The notes: a model not told the origin generated them from the sequence alone. Counted from the stretch's first letter, positions 24,678 through 35,298 are shown. The stretch is DNA of 64,000 bases from Hymenobacter fodinae (GCF_004745825.1 NZ_SRLA01000006.1:62001-126000); one strand, 5' to 3'. Numbers and translations: made by a program.

Positions 24678-26009
24678 TTAACGAAATGAAAAAATTCCTT
24701 TACGGCGAGGTGGCGCCACGGGGTACTGCGGAAACTGCCGGGCAAACTCGCCAACAATGGCGGCTTCGTGCCGCCGGAAAAACTCCGGGTCGAAGTTGGC
24801 CGTGCCGAGGGCGCTGAGCACTTGCGTAATGGGCGTGGCAGTGCGTAGCCACTGGTCCCATACGTCGTGGCGCTGCCGGATACCCATCGTATTCATGCCC
24901 ATAACGGCACCGTGGGCATCGGCCTGAAAATTAATCCGGAGCAAGTGCTGCTCAGTGGGGTGCTGCCAGTAAAAGCTGTGAATGCCGGCGGGCAGGCGAG
25001 CAGGCACGCGGCCGTAGGTCTGGTATTCCAGCTGAAAGAATTTGGCGGAGTTAAACCAAGGACCGCGCTGGTAGGGGCGTGGCTGCCCACATATGGCGTA
25101 TGCCACGGTTTCGCCCTGCTGGCGGCCCGTGTACCAGAGCTGTTCAATGGGCACCTCCTCGGGACCGGGCTGGCGGTGCTGGGCACAGTCGCCGGCCGCA
25201 AACACATGGGCTTGGCTTGTCTGGAGCTGCTCATCTACCAGAATACCACGGTCAGTTTCTAGGCCGGCGGCTTGGGCTAGGCCTATGTTAGGCGTTACCC
25301 CAATGGCGAGACCTACCCACTGGCAAGGAATTTCCTCGCCCTGGGAAGTGCGTACGGCGCGTGCTCGGCCGGCTTCATCCCCTATAATTTCGGCTAGCTC
25401 GGTGCCATACTGCACCGTCACCCCATGGGCCTGAAGTTGGCGGTTGACCAGGGCCGCTTCCTCGGGCGGCAGCACTGAGCCCCAGTAGTGAGCATCACGC
25501 ACGAGCATGGTAACGGCAATGCCCCGGGAACGAAGCATTTCCGCCAGCTCAATGCCAATTAGGCCACCTCCCACTACTACTGCCTGATGTACAGCATGCG
25601 TTTCGCGGTGCATACGTTCCAGATCGGCTAGCCCGTAGAGGCCTTGTACGCCCGCTAGGTCTTGGCCGGGCCAATTATGCACGCGGCTCACAGAACCAGT
25701 GGCTACCAGCAGCTTGTCGTAGGGTAAGGCTAGGCCAGTGCTTAGTTCTACCTGTTGCTGTGCGGTATCGAGGCCAGTGACGGTGGCGTGCACCAGTTCC
25801 AGTCGGTTTTCGGCCCAAAACCAGTCGCCGTAGGGTTTTAGGTCCTGGGGGCGGAGGTGCCCCATGTAGGCGTACATGAGGGCCGGCCTGGAAATATGAT
25901 AGGGGCTTTCTTCGGAAATCAGCGTGATGCGGGCGTCGGGACGCAGTTGGCGCACGGTCAGTGCGCAGGTTACCCCCGTAATGCCGTTGCCGATTATAAC
26001 CAAATTCAT
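24678..26009 (-). CDS. FAD-dependent NAD(P)H oxidoreductase (ferredoxin-reductase/NirB N-terminal type)
   Basis: A 443-residue pyridine-nucleotide-disulfide-type flavoprotein. The FAD site is IIGNGITGVT near the N-terminus, the NAD(P) site is VVVGGGLIGIELAE, and GILVDEQLQTSQAHVFAAGD is the second FAD motif (written in part). There is no CxxC redox pair, so it fits ferredoxin or nitrite-reductase type reductases. A C-terminal domain of about 130 residues follows the core. The ATG at 26009 directly precedes the nucleotide-binding strand. It is the first gene of a three-gene redox operon; a CACCTTTG box upstream resembles a -7 element. Its product probably donates electrons to the polyferredoxin. 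Confidence 0.88.
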   Translation of the reverse strand: MNLVIIGNGITGVTCALTVRQLRPDARITLISEESPYHISRPALMYAYMGHLRPQDLKPYGDWFWAENRLELVHATVTGLDTAQQQVELSTGLALPYDKLLVATGSVSRVHNWPGQDLAGVQGLYGLADLERMHRETHAVHQAVVVGGGLIGIELAEMLRSRGIAVTMLVRDAHYWGSVLPPEEAALVNRQLQAHGVTVQYGTELAEIIGDEAGRARAVRTSQGEEIPCQWVGLAIGVTPNIGLAQAAGLETDRGILVDEQLQTSQAHVFAAGDCAQHRQPGPEEVPIEQLWYTGRQQGETVAYAICGQPRPYQRGPWFNSAKFFQLEYQTYGRVPARLPAGIHSFYWQHPTEQHLLRINFQADAHGAVMGMNTMGIRQRHDVWDQWLRTATPITQVLSALGTANFDPEFFRRHEAAIVGEFARQFPQYPVAPPRRKGIFSFR

Positions 26010-26248
26010 ACGCAAGCACGTGGAAAAGACCACTGCGCAAAGGTGGAAGAAAAAACTGACCAGCCCAGTTGCCTAGAACTGGCCTAGTACGAGCTGGTCT
26101 TTGCCATACGGAGGAGTTAAGGTGCTGGATTGATTTTCAGGAAGCGGCCTTTACCAGAGGGTATGTTCCTCACTGCCACCCAACCTACCGCCTGGGTCAG
26201 CGTACACCCTCAAAACCACGTTTCCTTTCCACCAAAATTCCGTCCATC

Positions 26249-26632
26249 ATGGCTACGAATGATAAATCCGCGGATAACGCAGTACACGATAAAGCCGCTA
26301 CGCCCGATAACGAGCACCTGGAGAATACCAAAGAATTTAAAGAGGTAGTGAGCAACGGCAAACAGTCCGATGACTCCTCGGCTCACCGCAACCAGGGTGC
26401 CGGCGGGTATACCCAGCGCTCCGACCAGAAAGATCAGCTTGAGAACTTGCACATTGGCGGGGGCGAAGGCGTACCCCAGGGTGGCAATGACCACGACAAC
26501 CCCGGCGAGCAAGCCGGCGGCCCTGGCTTCGGTATCGAGGGTAGCGTCGAGCTTGACCATCAGCTCCGTACCCGCGACCAGAAATTCGGGGAATCGACGA
26601 CTAGCGGTCCTGCTAAACCAGTTGAGGACTAG
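26249..26632 (+). CDS. Hydrophilic, probably disordered protein
   Basis: A 127-residue protein rich in Asp, Asn, Gly, Lys and Gln with no Cys, Trp or hydrophobic core (NLHIGGGEGVPQGGNDHDNP, for example). Such composition recalls stress-related or desiccation hydrophilins, but no named family is recognised. The ATG at 26249 was chosen because upstream residues look non-coding. A strong terminator follows. Confidence 0.6.
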   Translation: MATNDKSADNAVHDKAATPDNEHLENTKEFKEVVSNGKQSDDSSAHRNQGAGGYTQRSDQKDQLENLHIGGGEGVPQGGNDHDNPGEQAGGPGFGIEGSVELDHQLRTRDQKFGESTTSGPAKPVED

Positions 26633-26655
26633 TACAATGCCTGTATTGTATGAGA

Positions 26656-26686
26656 AGCCCCGCTCTACCAAGAGCGGGGCTTTTTT
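26656..26686 (+). terminator. Rho-independent terminator
   Basis: Perfect 11-bp stem (AGCCCCGCTCT at 26656-26666 with AGAGCGGGGCT at 26671-26681), loop ACCA, then a T run, 23 bases after the stop at 26632. Confidence 0.93.
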
Positions 26687-26761
26687 GTGGCCTACAGCGC
26701 GCAAGGTGAGAGTCCAACTAGTCGCTACGAGCGAAATTAGGATTTACACAATTCGGTCCTT

Positions 26762-26769
26762 TATCTTTA
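26762..26769 (+). promoter_or_regulatory. Possible -7 element TATCTTTA
   Basis: One base off TAnnTTTG, about 107 bases before the ATG at 26876. No convincing -33 element. Confidence 0.3.
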
Positions 26770-26875
26770 GGAACCGCAGAAGGGTTTAAACGGGATTATT
26801 CCACTAACGGACTCTGCTGATTGGGTTTACCGTACGCTTCTACCTGCAAATTCCCTTTTTATTACGCACACCCTC

Positions 26876-27577
26876 ATGAATGAGAACACCTCTACTCCCC
26901 TTAACGAAGAAGAAGTAACCACTAACGTGTTGGCCGAGGAGGAAAATTTTTCTTCTGGCAACGGACGCTTGGCCCTGATTGTGGGCGGCATTGTGGCGCT
27001 GGTAGTTTCTGGCTATGCTATGTTGCCTGCTACCACCACGCGCCAACTGGTAAGTGCCATGCCGGGGATTGAGCTAGGCGATGCTACCGTAACGGGCACC
27101 CGGGCCGCCGAGCAACCCACCGACACCGTAGCTGCCACCACCGCGGCCGACCCCGCCGAAGAGCCCAAAACTCCCGCCGAGCAAAAGGCTATTGCCGCCA
27201 AGCCCCAATCTGCCCGCGAGACAGCCGCCCGCACAGAAGCTGAGGAGGTTAAAGAGGAGGCTGCGCCCGCCGAAATTGAGGTAGAGCCCGTGCCCGCCGC
27301 CGAGCCAGCAACCCCCTCTATGGTTACCATTACGGGGCGCATTCTGAATGAGAACGGCCGCCCTCTGGCTGGCGCTACGGTGCTGGTGAAGGGCTCGAAA
27401 AAAGCCGTCGGGACAGATGCCAATGGTAATTACTCCCTGGAGTTGCCGGCCGGCGACAACACGCTGGTGTACGGCTACGGCGGCTACGAAGACCAGGAGA
27501 TTCGCACTCGCAACGCTCAGCCCGTAAACGTTACGCTGGTGCCAGCTGAAAATGCCGGTAAGCGTCGTCGGCGCTAG
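26876..27577 (+). CDS. Single-pass membrane protein with a C-terminal carboxypeptidase-regulatory-like domain
   Basis: A 233-residue protein: acidic cytosolic N-terminus (about 30 residues), one transmembrane helix (LALIVGGIVALVVSGYAML), a long Ala/Glu/Pro/Thr-rich linker (about 75-145), and a CarboxypepD_reg-like beta-sandwich (ITGRILNENGRPLAGATVLV, then GTDANGNYSLELPAG). In Bacteroidota this domain is usually the N-terminal part of TonB receptors; here it is displayed alone on a stalk. The linker may cross the peptidoglycan. Ligand unknown. Confidence 0.8.
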   Translation: MNENTSTPLNEEEVTTNVLAEEENFSSGNGRLALIVGGIVALVVSGYAMLPATTTRQLVSAMPGIELGDATVTGTRAAEQPTDTVAATTAADPAEEPKTPAEQKAIAAKPQSARETAARTEAEEVKEEAAPAEIEVEPVPAAEPATPSMVTITGRILNENGRPLAGATVLVKGSKKAVGTDANGNYSLELPAGDNTLVYGYGGYEDQEIRTRNAQPVNVTLVPAENAGKRRRR

Positions 27578-27646
27578 TGGCCTAGCCGGGCAATTTACAG
27601 CGCAATGGCGTGTGGCGTATGCTGTAAGATAAGCCAGAATAAAATA

Positions 27647-27682
27647 CAAAAGGCCCGCTGATCTACATCAGCGAGCCTTTTG
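27647..27682. terminator. Bidirectional terminator between convergent genes
   Basis: 16-bp stem with one mismatch (27647-27662 and 27667-27682), 4-base loop CTAC, with A and T runs at the outer ends, so it works for the plus-strand gene at 26876 and the permease on the minus strand. Confidence 0.88.
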
Positions 27683-27704
27683 CGTGAGTTTGGATAACAA
27701 TGGC

Positions 27705-29174
27705 CTAGGAGGGCTCTTGAGGTGAGCTATTTGAAAAGCGCTTCCCAAAGATGAAGTACACGGGTATTCCCACGGCCACCAAGCCGAGACCCCGGAGGGC
27801 AAACTTTGAGTTTACAGGGTCGGTGAGCAGAATAAAGCAGAAGCCCGAAGCGAGAATGATATAAAGCAACGGGATAACGGGGTAACCGGCAGCTCGGTAG
27901 GGGCGAGGAGCATCGGGCCGGGTGCGGCGCAGCACAAAAATGCCGATGATGGTAATAACGTAGAACAGGATAACCGAGAACATTACATAGTTGAGCAGGT
28001 CGCCGTAGGAGCCAGAGAGGCAAAGCAGGCTGGCCCAGGCGCATTGCGCCCACAGCGCCACGCCCGGAACCCCAGCCTTGTTAAGACGAGCCATTCCAGG
28101 AAAAAACAGCCCGTCGGCGGCCATAGCGTAATAGGCCCGCGCCCCCGACAGCAGAATGCTGTTGTCGGCGCTGAAGGTGCTGATCATGATCAGAATGGCC
28201 ATTACGTAGGCACCTACCTGACCTAGAATGCTTTCGGCCACGGCCGTAGCAACGCGCTCATTGGTGGCATACATGATGCCGCGGCCCATCACGGTAGTGG
28301 CTTCTGGGTCGCCTTTCAGGGGCAGCACCAGCAGGTACACTACGTTAATGAGAATGTAGAGCGCCGTTACGATGGCCGTGCCAAGGGCCATGCTGAGCAC
28401 AATGGTGCGCTCGGGCTTCACAATTTCGTCGCCCGAGAAGCCGATGTTGTTCCAGGCATCGGAGCTAAACAGGGAACCCGTCATGGCCAGTCCGATTGCC
28501 GTAATAAGGGCCGAGGTAGTCAGGGGAGAAGAGTGGCCTAGCTTATCGAAGCTCATGGCCTGCCACATGTCCTGGAAGTTTACGCTTACGGCCTGCTGGT
28601 TGATGCCCAGCGCTAGGCCACCCAATATCAAAAGGCCTAAGGCCACAAGCTTGGTGCTCCCGAAGATGTTGGAAATCAGCTTGCCACTGCGCACCCCGCG
28701 AGAGTTGATATAGGTAAGTACCACGAGCAGCGTAACGGCCAGCAGTTGCACCGTGCTTAACTCAAACGTACCCACGCGCAGCAGTACATTCGTTTCACTA
28801 AACCAGGGCAGCAGCACGCCGGTGAAGCGGGCAAAAGCCACGGCCACCGCCGCAATTACGCCCGTCTGAATCACCAGAAACAGCGTCCAGCCATACAGAA
28901 AGGCCACCAGCTTATTGTAGGCCTCACGCAGGTACACGTACTGGCCACCTACTTTCGGAAACATGGAGGAAAGCTCGCCATAGCTCACGGCACCCGCCAG
29001 CGTGATAAACCCCGTTAGGAGCCAAACCACCAGCAGCCAGCCGGCCGAGCCCACCAATTGAGCTATACCCGCCGACACGATGAAAATACCGGAGCCAATC
29101 ATGCTCCCGGTCACAATCATGACGGCATCAAACAGCGTAATGGCCCGCTGGAAATGGCCTTGCTTTTCAGACAT
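27705..29174 (-). CDS. APC-superfamily amino acid permease
   Basis: A 489-residue transporter with about 12-14 hydrophobic helices. The first helix holds the APC motif GSMIGSGIF, which binds the amino-acid backbone. LREAYNKLVAFLYGWT, FSGDEIVKPERTI and FSADNSILLSGARAYYAMA are typical of LAT-like amino acid transporters. It probably imports or exchanges amino acids at the inner membrane. It stands alone. The TAG stop lies within CTAGGCC (complement of 27702-27708). Confidence 0.9.
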   Translation of the reverse strand: MSEKQGHFQRAITLFDAVMIVTGSMIGSGIFIVSAGIAQLVGSAGWLLVVWLLTGFITLAGAVSYGELSSMFPKVGGQYVYLREAYNKLVAFLYGWTLFLVIQTGVIAAVAVAFARFTGVLLPWFSETNVLLRVGTFELSTVQLLAVTLLVVLTYINSRGVRSGKLISNIFGSTKLVALGLLILGGLALGINQQAVSVNFQDMWQAMSFDKLGHSSPLTTSALITAIGLAMTGSLFSSDAWNNIGFSGDEIVKPERTIVLSMALGTAIVTALYILINVVYLLVLPLKGDPEATTVMGRGIMYATNERVATAVAESILGQVGAYVMAILIMISTFSADNSILLSGARAYYAMAADGLFFPGMARLNKAGVPGVALWAQCAWASLLCLSGSYGDLLNYVMFSVILFYVITIIGIFVLRRTRPDAPRPYRAAGYPVIPLLYIILASGFCFILLTDPVNSKFALRGLGLVAVGIPVYFIFGKRFSNSSPQEPS

Positions 29175-29420
29175 ACAGGGAAAGTAGGAAGTGTTTCAGG
29201 GCCGGAAGATAGAAAAGAAACGGGCGGATAGTAGAATGCCTAGGGCGAAGGCCGGAAAACGGCCAAAGCTTGCCTCACGCCGCGCCGGAACCCAAACGGA
29301 TACCTACTAGGCCAGTCTGAAAGCACTTTGGAAGCGTTGGGTTGACTACCAACGCAGCTGTTTGTGCCCGCAGCCGTAGGAGGAGTACGCCCAACCATCG
29401 CGCGCCAAAGGAGTAATCCT

Positions 29421-29428
29421 TATTTTTG
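29421..29428 (+). promoter_or_regulatory. -7 promoter element TATTTTTG
   Basis: Perfect TAnnTTTG, followed by CCGCCCG as at 20131; 27 bases before the ATG at 29456. Confidence 0.6.
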
Positions 29429-29455
29429 CCGCCCGCCCTTCTCCCGGAATCCTGC

Positions 29456-32188
29456 ATGTCGCAACGAGTACTGGTGTTTCTGACAGGTCTGCTGCTGCTT
29501 ACGGCACTGGGTTCCTACGTGTATTACCGCCACCGAGAGGCGCAGGTGCCCGTCGACCCTTGGGCACTGGTCCCCGACGATGCCGTGCTGGTTACGGTTA
29601 CCCACGACCACCCCACGCTGGTTCGCCACCTCAAGGAAACCCAACTCTGGGACAATCTCACGGCCGTGCGCTACTTCCAGCAAGTGGAGGATAACGTGGC
29701 CCTGGCCGATAGCCTCACCAGCGGGCAGGATGTAGTCCTGCGCTTTCTGGGCCGCAAGCGGGTCCTGACGTCGGTGCACGTTACAGGCCCCACCAGCTTC
29801 GACGTGCTTTTTCAGGTGCCCATCAGCAGTGTGCGGGAGTATCGCCAGGTGCGCAACCTGGTGGAGGGGCTAGGCCGCGATGCACGCTTTCAGGTGAGTA
29901 CCCGCGAGTTTCACGACCAGCAATTTACGCAGGTGCAGCAGCGCAGCACCGGCGAAGGAATTACCTTTTTCAACTACCGAAACCATTTGCTCATCAGTGC
30001 CAGCCCCGCGCTGGTGGAAGCCGTGGCCTTGCGGCTGGAGCATCCCGAGCAGCCCACCGTGGCGGCTGATTTCCAGAACACCGATTTCTTCCGTCAGAGA
30101 AACGTGGATGCTACGCTGCTGCTGAACCAGCGGCGCTTGCCGCAGTTGCTGGGCGTTTTCTTTCGGCGCGACATGGAAGCTGAGCTAACCGAGGTGAGTA
30201 GCCTAGCGCGCAACGGGCTGGTGCAGATGAAGCTGGAAGGAAATAAGGTGGTGTTTAATGGATTCGCTAACGCCGAAACTGCCCACCGTGGCCTACACGA
30301 ACGGCTGCGAGGTCAACCGGCCCAGCGCCTGCGCATGGCCGAGGTAGTACCCCTTCGAACGGCCCTGCTCGTGCACCTAGGTCTAAACCAAGCAGCTGCC
30401 CTGCGGAGTGGTGCTGCACCTGTGGCGTCTGATTCTCTGGTGGCTAATACGGTTCCCTTGGTAGATAGCATGGCCGCGCTGCTCCGGCAAGAGGTGGCGT
30501 TGTGCTACCTGAGTACGGCCTCGGCTAGGCTGCGGCCGGCCAAGCTGGCCCTGGCCTGGTGCTCCAACCCTACGCAGTTGGGTATTCTGCTTGGGCAGAT
30601 GCGGCGGGCCACCGGCACCACACCCTCCTTCGAGCGGGTGGGTCCCTACCAACTTTACCAAACCGGTGTGCCGGAGCTGCCCCAACGTCTGCTAGGCCCT
30701 CTGTTCCGCAATTTTGCGCAGCCGGTAGTAGCGCAGGTAGGTAACTACGTGGCGTTTGGCGAAGACGCGGAAGCAGTGCGCCAGTGGCTGCTGAGCGTAA
30801 CCGCGGGCGAGGTTTGGAGCCGTTCTCCCACGCAGGTTGCCTTTTTGCAGGACACGCAGCCCTTGGCCCGCATGAGTGTGCTGCTTGATATGGGCAACGC
30901 CTGGAACGTGCTGCTGCGCGGACTGGTGGAAGAGCGCCGGGCCGGATTGCTGCGCAACGAAACCCTGTTCAAGCGCTTCCCTCAGGTGGCCCTGCAGTGG
31001 GTGCCGGCGGCCAATGAAGCCGAAGAAGGGGCCCAGTACTACACGCATTTTGTGCTTCGCCACCCAGCAGAGGGTCCAGCCGTGGCCAGGCCGCAAAACC
31101 AAGATGGCACCGGCAGCATCCTCACGTTCAAGGCCGCCTTGCGCAGCTCACCAACCCTGGTACCCGTTAGCGGGGCCCGGCTCTCGGGTATTCTGGTGCA
31201 GGATACCGCGCAGATTCTGCACTACATCACCCCCGACAATGTGGTAGCCTGGTCTGACACTCTGCCCGGTCCCCTCATTGGGCAGCCCTACCATCTGCCT
31301 GGCAACAGTGGGTTCTTGCTGGGAAGTGCTACGCAGCTATTTGGGTATAACAGCCGAGGACAGCTCCTTCCCAATTTCCCCCTGAACTTGCCCGATACGG
31401 TGCAGGCCACTTCTCTGACGGTGTTGCCCATCCGTGGGGGGCAGGCTGCCCGTTTGCTGGTGGCGGGCAGTGGCAGCAACTTGTTTCTCTATGATACGCA
31501 AGGGCGCAGCTTCCCCGGTTGGCAGCCCAAGCAACTTGATTTCCGGTTGGCTGCACCGCCTCATTACCTCAGCGTAAACGGGCGCGATGTAATTGTGACC
31601 CTACTCGAAAATGGGTACGTCTACGCGTATGATCAGGCCGGAGGCGTGTATCCAGGTTTTCCTATCAGCGTGGGCGCCCGCTTGCATAGCGGCGCGCTAG
31701 CCGAAATAGGCCCCACCATGCGCCGCTCCCGCCTCACGGTAGTTACTCAGCACGGAGAAAGGGTAAGCTTTAACCTGAGCGGCGACATTGTTTCCCGGAG
31801 CCGAATAGCCACCTGGAGCCGAAATTCTGAGTTTCACTTGGTGCCGGATCAGCAGCAGCGTACGTATGTGGTGACGCGTGAGGAGGGTGGACGCCTCACG
31901 TTGTTCGATGCCGCCGGTCGTCAGCTGCTTACCCAAACCTTCGTTACCTCAGCCCCTAAGCAGGCACAGTACTTCAACTTTGAAGGGGGGCGCCAAGTGT
32001 ACGTACTTTCGGAACAGGGGCCTGGTAAGGTGTACCTCTACGACGCCCGCGCCCGGCTCGTAGGCGGACAGCCCTTCGATAGCTCCACGCCCCAAATTGC
32101 GCTGGAGTTTAATCCGGCTACCTCAGTGTACTACCTGTTTCGAGTGATAGGTAAGGAGCTACGCCGCTCTGATTTGCGCCTGAACTAG
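29456..32188 (+). CDS. Large membrane-anchored protein, DUF3352-like with a propeller-like C-terminal half
   Basis: A 910-residue protein with an N-terminal anchor (VLVFLTGLLLLTALGSYVYY) and an exported body. The first 550 residues resemble DUF3352-type proteins (PWALVPDDAVLVTV, repeated alpha/beta units, hydrophobic-Ala-rich stretches). From about residue 560 there are repeated strand motifs of the kind LLGSATQLFGYNSRGQLLPN, LFLYDTQGRSFPGWQ, VYAYDQAGGVYPGFP and LTLFDAAGRQLL, each about 45 residues apart, suggesting a PQQ/WD-like beta-propeller. Function unknown. The ATG at 29456 gives the clean signal anchor. The TAG stop lies inside CTAGGCC. Confidence 0.7.
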   Translation: MSQRVLVFLTGLLLLTALGSYVYYRHREAQVPVDPWALVPDDAVLVTVTHDHPTLVRHLKETQLWDNLTAVRYFQQVEDNVALADSLTSGQDVVLRFLGRKRVLTSVHVTGPTSFDVLFQVPISSVREYRQVRNLVEGLGRDARFQVSTREFHDQQFTQVQQRSTGEGITFFNYRNHLLISASPALVEAVALRLEHPEQPTVAADFQNTDFFRQRNVDATLLLNQRRLPQLLGVFFRRDMEAELTEVSSLARNGLVQMKLEGNKVVFNGFANAETAHRGLHERLRGQPAQRLRMAEVVPLRTALLVHLGLNQAAALRSGAAPVASDSLVANTVPLVDSMAALLRQEVALCYLSTASARLRPAKLALAWCSNPTQLGILLGQMRRATGTTPSFERVGPYQLYQTGVPELPQRLLGPLFRNFAQPVVAQVGNYVAFGEDAEAVRQWLLSVTAGEVWSRSPTQVAFLQDTQPLARMSVLLDMGNAWNVLLRGLVEERRAGLLRNETLFKRFPQVALQWVPAANEAEEGAQYYTHFVLRHPAEGPAVARPQNQDGTGSILTFKAALRSSPTLVPVSGARLSGILVQDTAQILHYITPDNVVAWSDTLPGPLIGQPYHLPGNSGFLLGSATQLFGYNSRGQLLPNFPLNLPDTVQATSLTVLPIRGGQAARLLVAGSGSNLFLYDTQGRSFPGWQPKQLDFRLAAPPHYLSVNGRDVIVTLLENGYVYAYDQAGGVYPGFPISVGARLHSGALAEIGPTMRRSRLTVVTQHGERVSFNLSGDIVSRSRIATWSRNSEFHLVPDQQQRTYVVTREEGGRLTLFDAAGRQLLTQTFVTSAPKQAQYFNFEGGRQVYVLSEQGPGKVYLYDARARLVGGQPFDSSTPQIALEFNPATSVYYLFRVIGKELRRSDLRLN

Positions 32189-32569
32189 GCCAGGTTGGAT
32201 CACTATCTCAAGGCAAATCAGATAGCAACCTCGCTAGAAATAAGTGGGGATGTAATAAGTATTCCCTGGAGTTTACAGCACTAAGCACGTATGCTAATTC
32301 TGCTTCAGTATGGGTATTTCGCAGTTTTAATCCTTATCTATTGATGAGCTGGCAATAGATAAGAGTAAATATTATCTATATTGTATTTTATTATTATTTT
32401 AGGATTATATATAATATAATTTTAGCTTGGCCAGCATGTTAGATGATTCCGCTCTGTCTAGCTGAGTACAACAGAGTAGGATAGTATGGCAAGCACGTCA
32501 TTACATTGCTCTTCTAACAGCCTTCATACAGTTTGACTTATCCTTTCTTTCCATAACCTAATCCGCTCT
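32189..32569. other. Gene-free, AT-rich stretch of about 380 bases
   Basis: It separates two plus-strand genes. Bases 32340-32425 are almost all A and T (TTATTATTATTTTAGG and TATATAATATAATTT), in contrast to the GC-rich neighbours; this may hold promoter or regulatory DNA for the gene at 32570. No perfect TAnnTTTG was seen and no coding frame. Confidence 0.45.
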
Positions 32570-33745
32570 ATGAAGCACCTTAACCGCCTAACGGCCCTCT
32601 TCGCATGCTCCTTCATCCTGCTGACCAGCTGCTCGAAGGAAACTGAGAATTCTATTCGTCCGAGTGCCACCCAACAATCTGCTCAAGTTACCTCTACAAC
32701 CCGCGAAAAAATCAACCAACTCCGGGCTTCGCTGCCTGCTGGGGTTGAGGCTAAGCTAAAGGAGCGCTCCGCTCTTTTGTTACAAACTGACCCTCAGTAC
32801 CGCGAGAAAGTACGCAGTGTACTAGCCATCGAGCCCACGGCTTGTAACGACAACACACCCGTTAATCAGTGGTTCGACCAGCAACTGGTGGGCTGGAACA
32901 ACGAGGTAATCGGCTACGTGCTGGACTTCGCCATGCTTGATCTGCCAACCTACGACGCCCTGGTGTTTGAGAACAGCTCCAATGGCCAGACCTTTGGGGT
33001 AAATGGCGAATACACCCAGACGCTAACTAAGACCTTCAAGGATCTGCAGCGCTTCTGGAACATTCAGTCGGCTGACATTGTGCTGGCTGCAATGCACGGC
33101 AACATGCTCACGAACCGTGACCGGATTATCCGGACTTACGTGGCTGTGTATGACGTAGACCCGGCCACGGCTGGTATTCTGGCTGATATCGTGACCATGC
33201 TGGCCGACGAAATTCCGCAGTACCGGGATGGTAACCACCCCATCTTCACCTTCAACGCTTTTGCCCAGCAGGGCTTCAACTTTCCTCCCTACGGCCGCAT
33301 TCCTGATAAAATTATCATGGGCGACGGTATCATGGATGCCTTTGCGGCTACTGGCTACGGCGACGTAGCGCCCCAGGCCATTCTGGCCCACGAGTTTGGC
33401 CACCAGGTGCAGTTTCAGCTAAACTTGTTCGGGACGGTGCAGAGCCCTGAAGCAACCCGCCGCACCGAACTTATGGCTGATGCCTACGCGGCCTACTACC
33501 TCTCGCATGCTCGGGGTGCGGCCATGCAGTGGAAGCGCGTGCAGCAGTTCCTGGGCGTGTTCTTCAACATCGGCGACTGTAGCATCACCAGCAATGGCCA
33601 CCACGGTACGCCCACGCAGCGGTTCGCGGCTGCCCAGTGGGGGTACAACCTCGCCAACGATGCCCAGAAGCAGGGCCACATTCTCTCCAGCCAAGAGTTT
33701 GCCCGCTTATTTGAGGCTCAGTTGCCCGTGTTCGTTAAAAAATAA
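32570..33745 (+). CDS. Zinc-metallopeptidase-like lipoprotein (HEXXH)
   Basis: A 391-residue lipoprotein: signal and lipobox SFILLTSCS (Cys 21). The active-site motif AHEFGHQ (H274, E275, H278) is followed 22 residues later by ELMADAYAAYY (E300), as in gluzincin-like peptidases, with a further C-terminal helix. It is likely a surface or periplasmic peptidase, but no exact family is recognised. The N-terminal 90 residues are helical and may be a pro-region. It is preceded by an AT-rich stretch and followed by a very strong terminator. Confidence 0.75.
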   Translation: MKHLNRLTALFACSFILLTSCSKETENSIRPSATQQSAQVTSTTREKINQLRASLPAGVEAKLKERSALLLQTDPQYREKVRSVLAIEPTACNDNTPVNQWFDQQLVGWNNEVIGYVLDFAMLDLPTYDALVFENSSNGQTFGVNGEYTQTLTKTFKDLQRFWNIQSADIVLAAMHGNMLTNRDRIIRTYVAVYDVDPATAGILADIVTMLADEIPQYRDGNHPIFTFNAFAQQGFNFPPYGRIPDKIIMGDGIMDAFAATGYGDVAPQAILAHEFGHQVQFQLNLFGTVQSPEATRRTELMADAYAAYYLSHARGAAMQWKRVQQFLGVFFNIGDCSITSNGHHGTPTQRFAAAQWGYNLANDAQKQGHILSSQEFARLFEAQLPVFVKK

Positions 33746-33790
33746 ACAGCCATTTAATCTGAGCTGGGTTTTGGCCTAGCATCAGCGGAA

Positions 33791-33846
33791 CAGGCCTAGA
33801 AAAAGCCCTTACCTCCAACCGGTGGTAAGGGCTTTTTCTAGGCCTG
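33791..33846. terminator. Very strong bidirectional terminator with CTAGGCC in both arms
   Basis: A perfect 23-bp inverted repeat (33791-33813 and 33824-33846) with a 10-base loop. Each outer arm contains the dispersed motif (GGCCTAG at 33793, CTAGGCC at 33838), then AAAAAG/CTTTTT and GCCCTTACC/GGTAAGGGC. It lies between the metallopeptidase gene (stop 33745) and convergent CorA gene (stop 33952). Confidence 0.93.
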
Positions 33847-33951
33847 TTTAGTTCTGGCGTGGTGCCTCACGCCAGTAAGGCGAAAAGAGTCAGGTAGTCA
33901 GAGGCTGCCTGCTATGAATAGAGAGGAAGGTAGTGCTTCGTGCCTACCTTT

Positions 33952-35157
<1,206 letters not shown>

Positions 35158-35290
35158 GCGGGCACAAAACAAGTACGTAGGGCAGTTTACGAAATGTGGC
35201 GACAAGTTCGTTGTTATAATCTCCACTATTAACGTAGGGGTAAGCCCCAGTGCTTATCGGCTCTAGCAACCAGCCGCGGCATTTTTCTCG

Positions 35291-35298
35291 TACTTTCG
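35291..35298 (+). promoter_or_regulatory. Probable -7 element TACTTTCG
   Basis: One base off TAnnTTTG, followed by CTGCCC like other -7 boxes here; 20 bases before the TTG at 35319. Confidence 0.5.
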
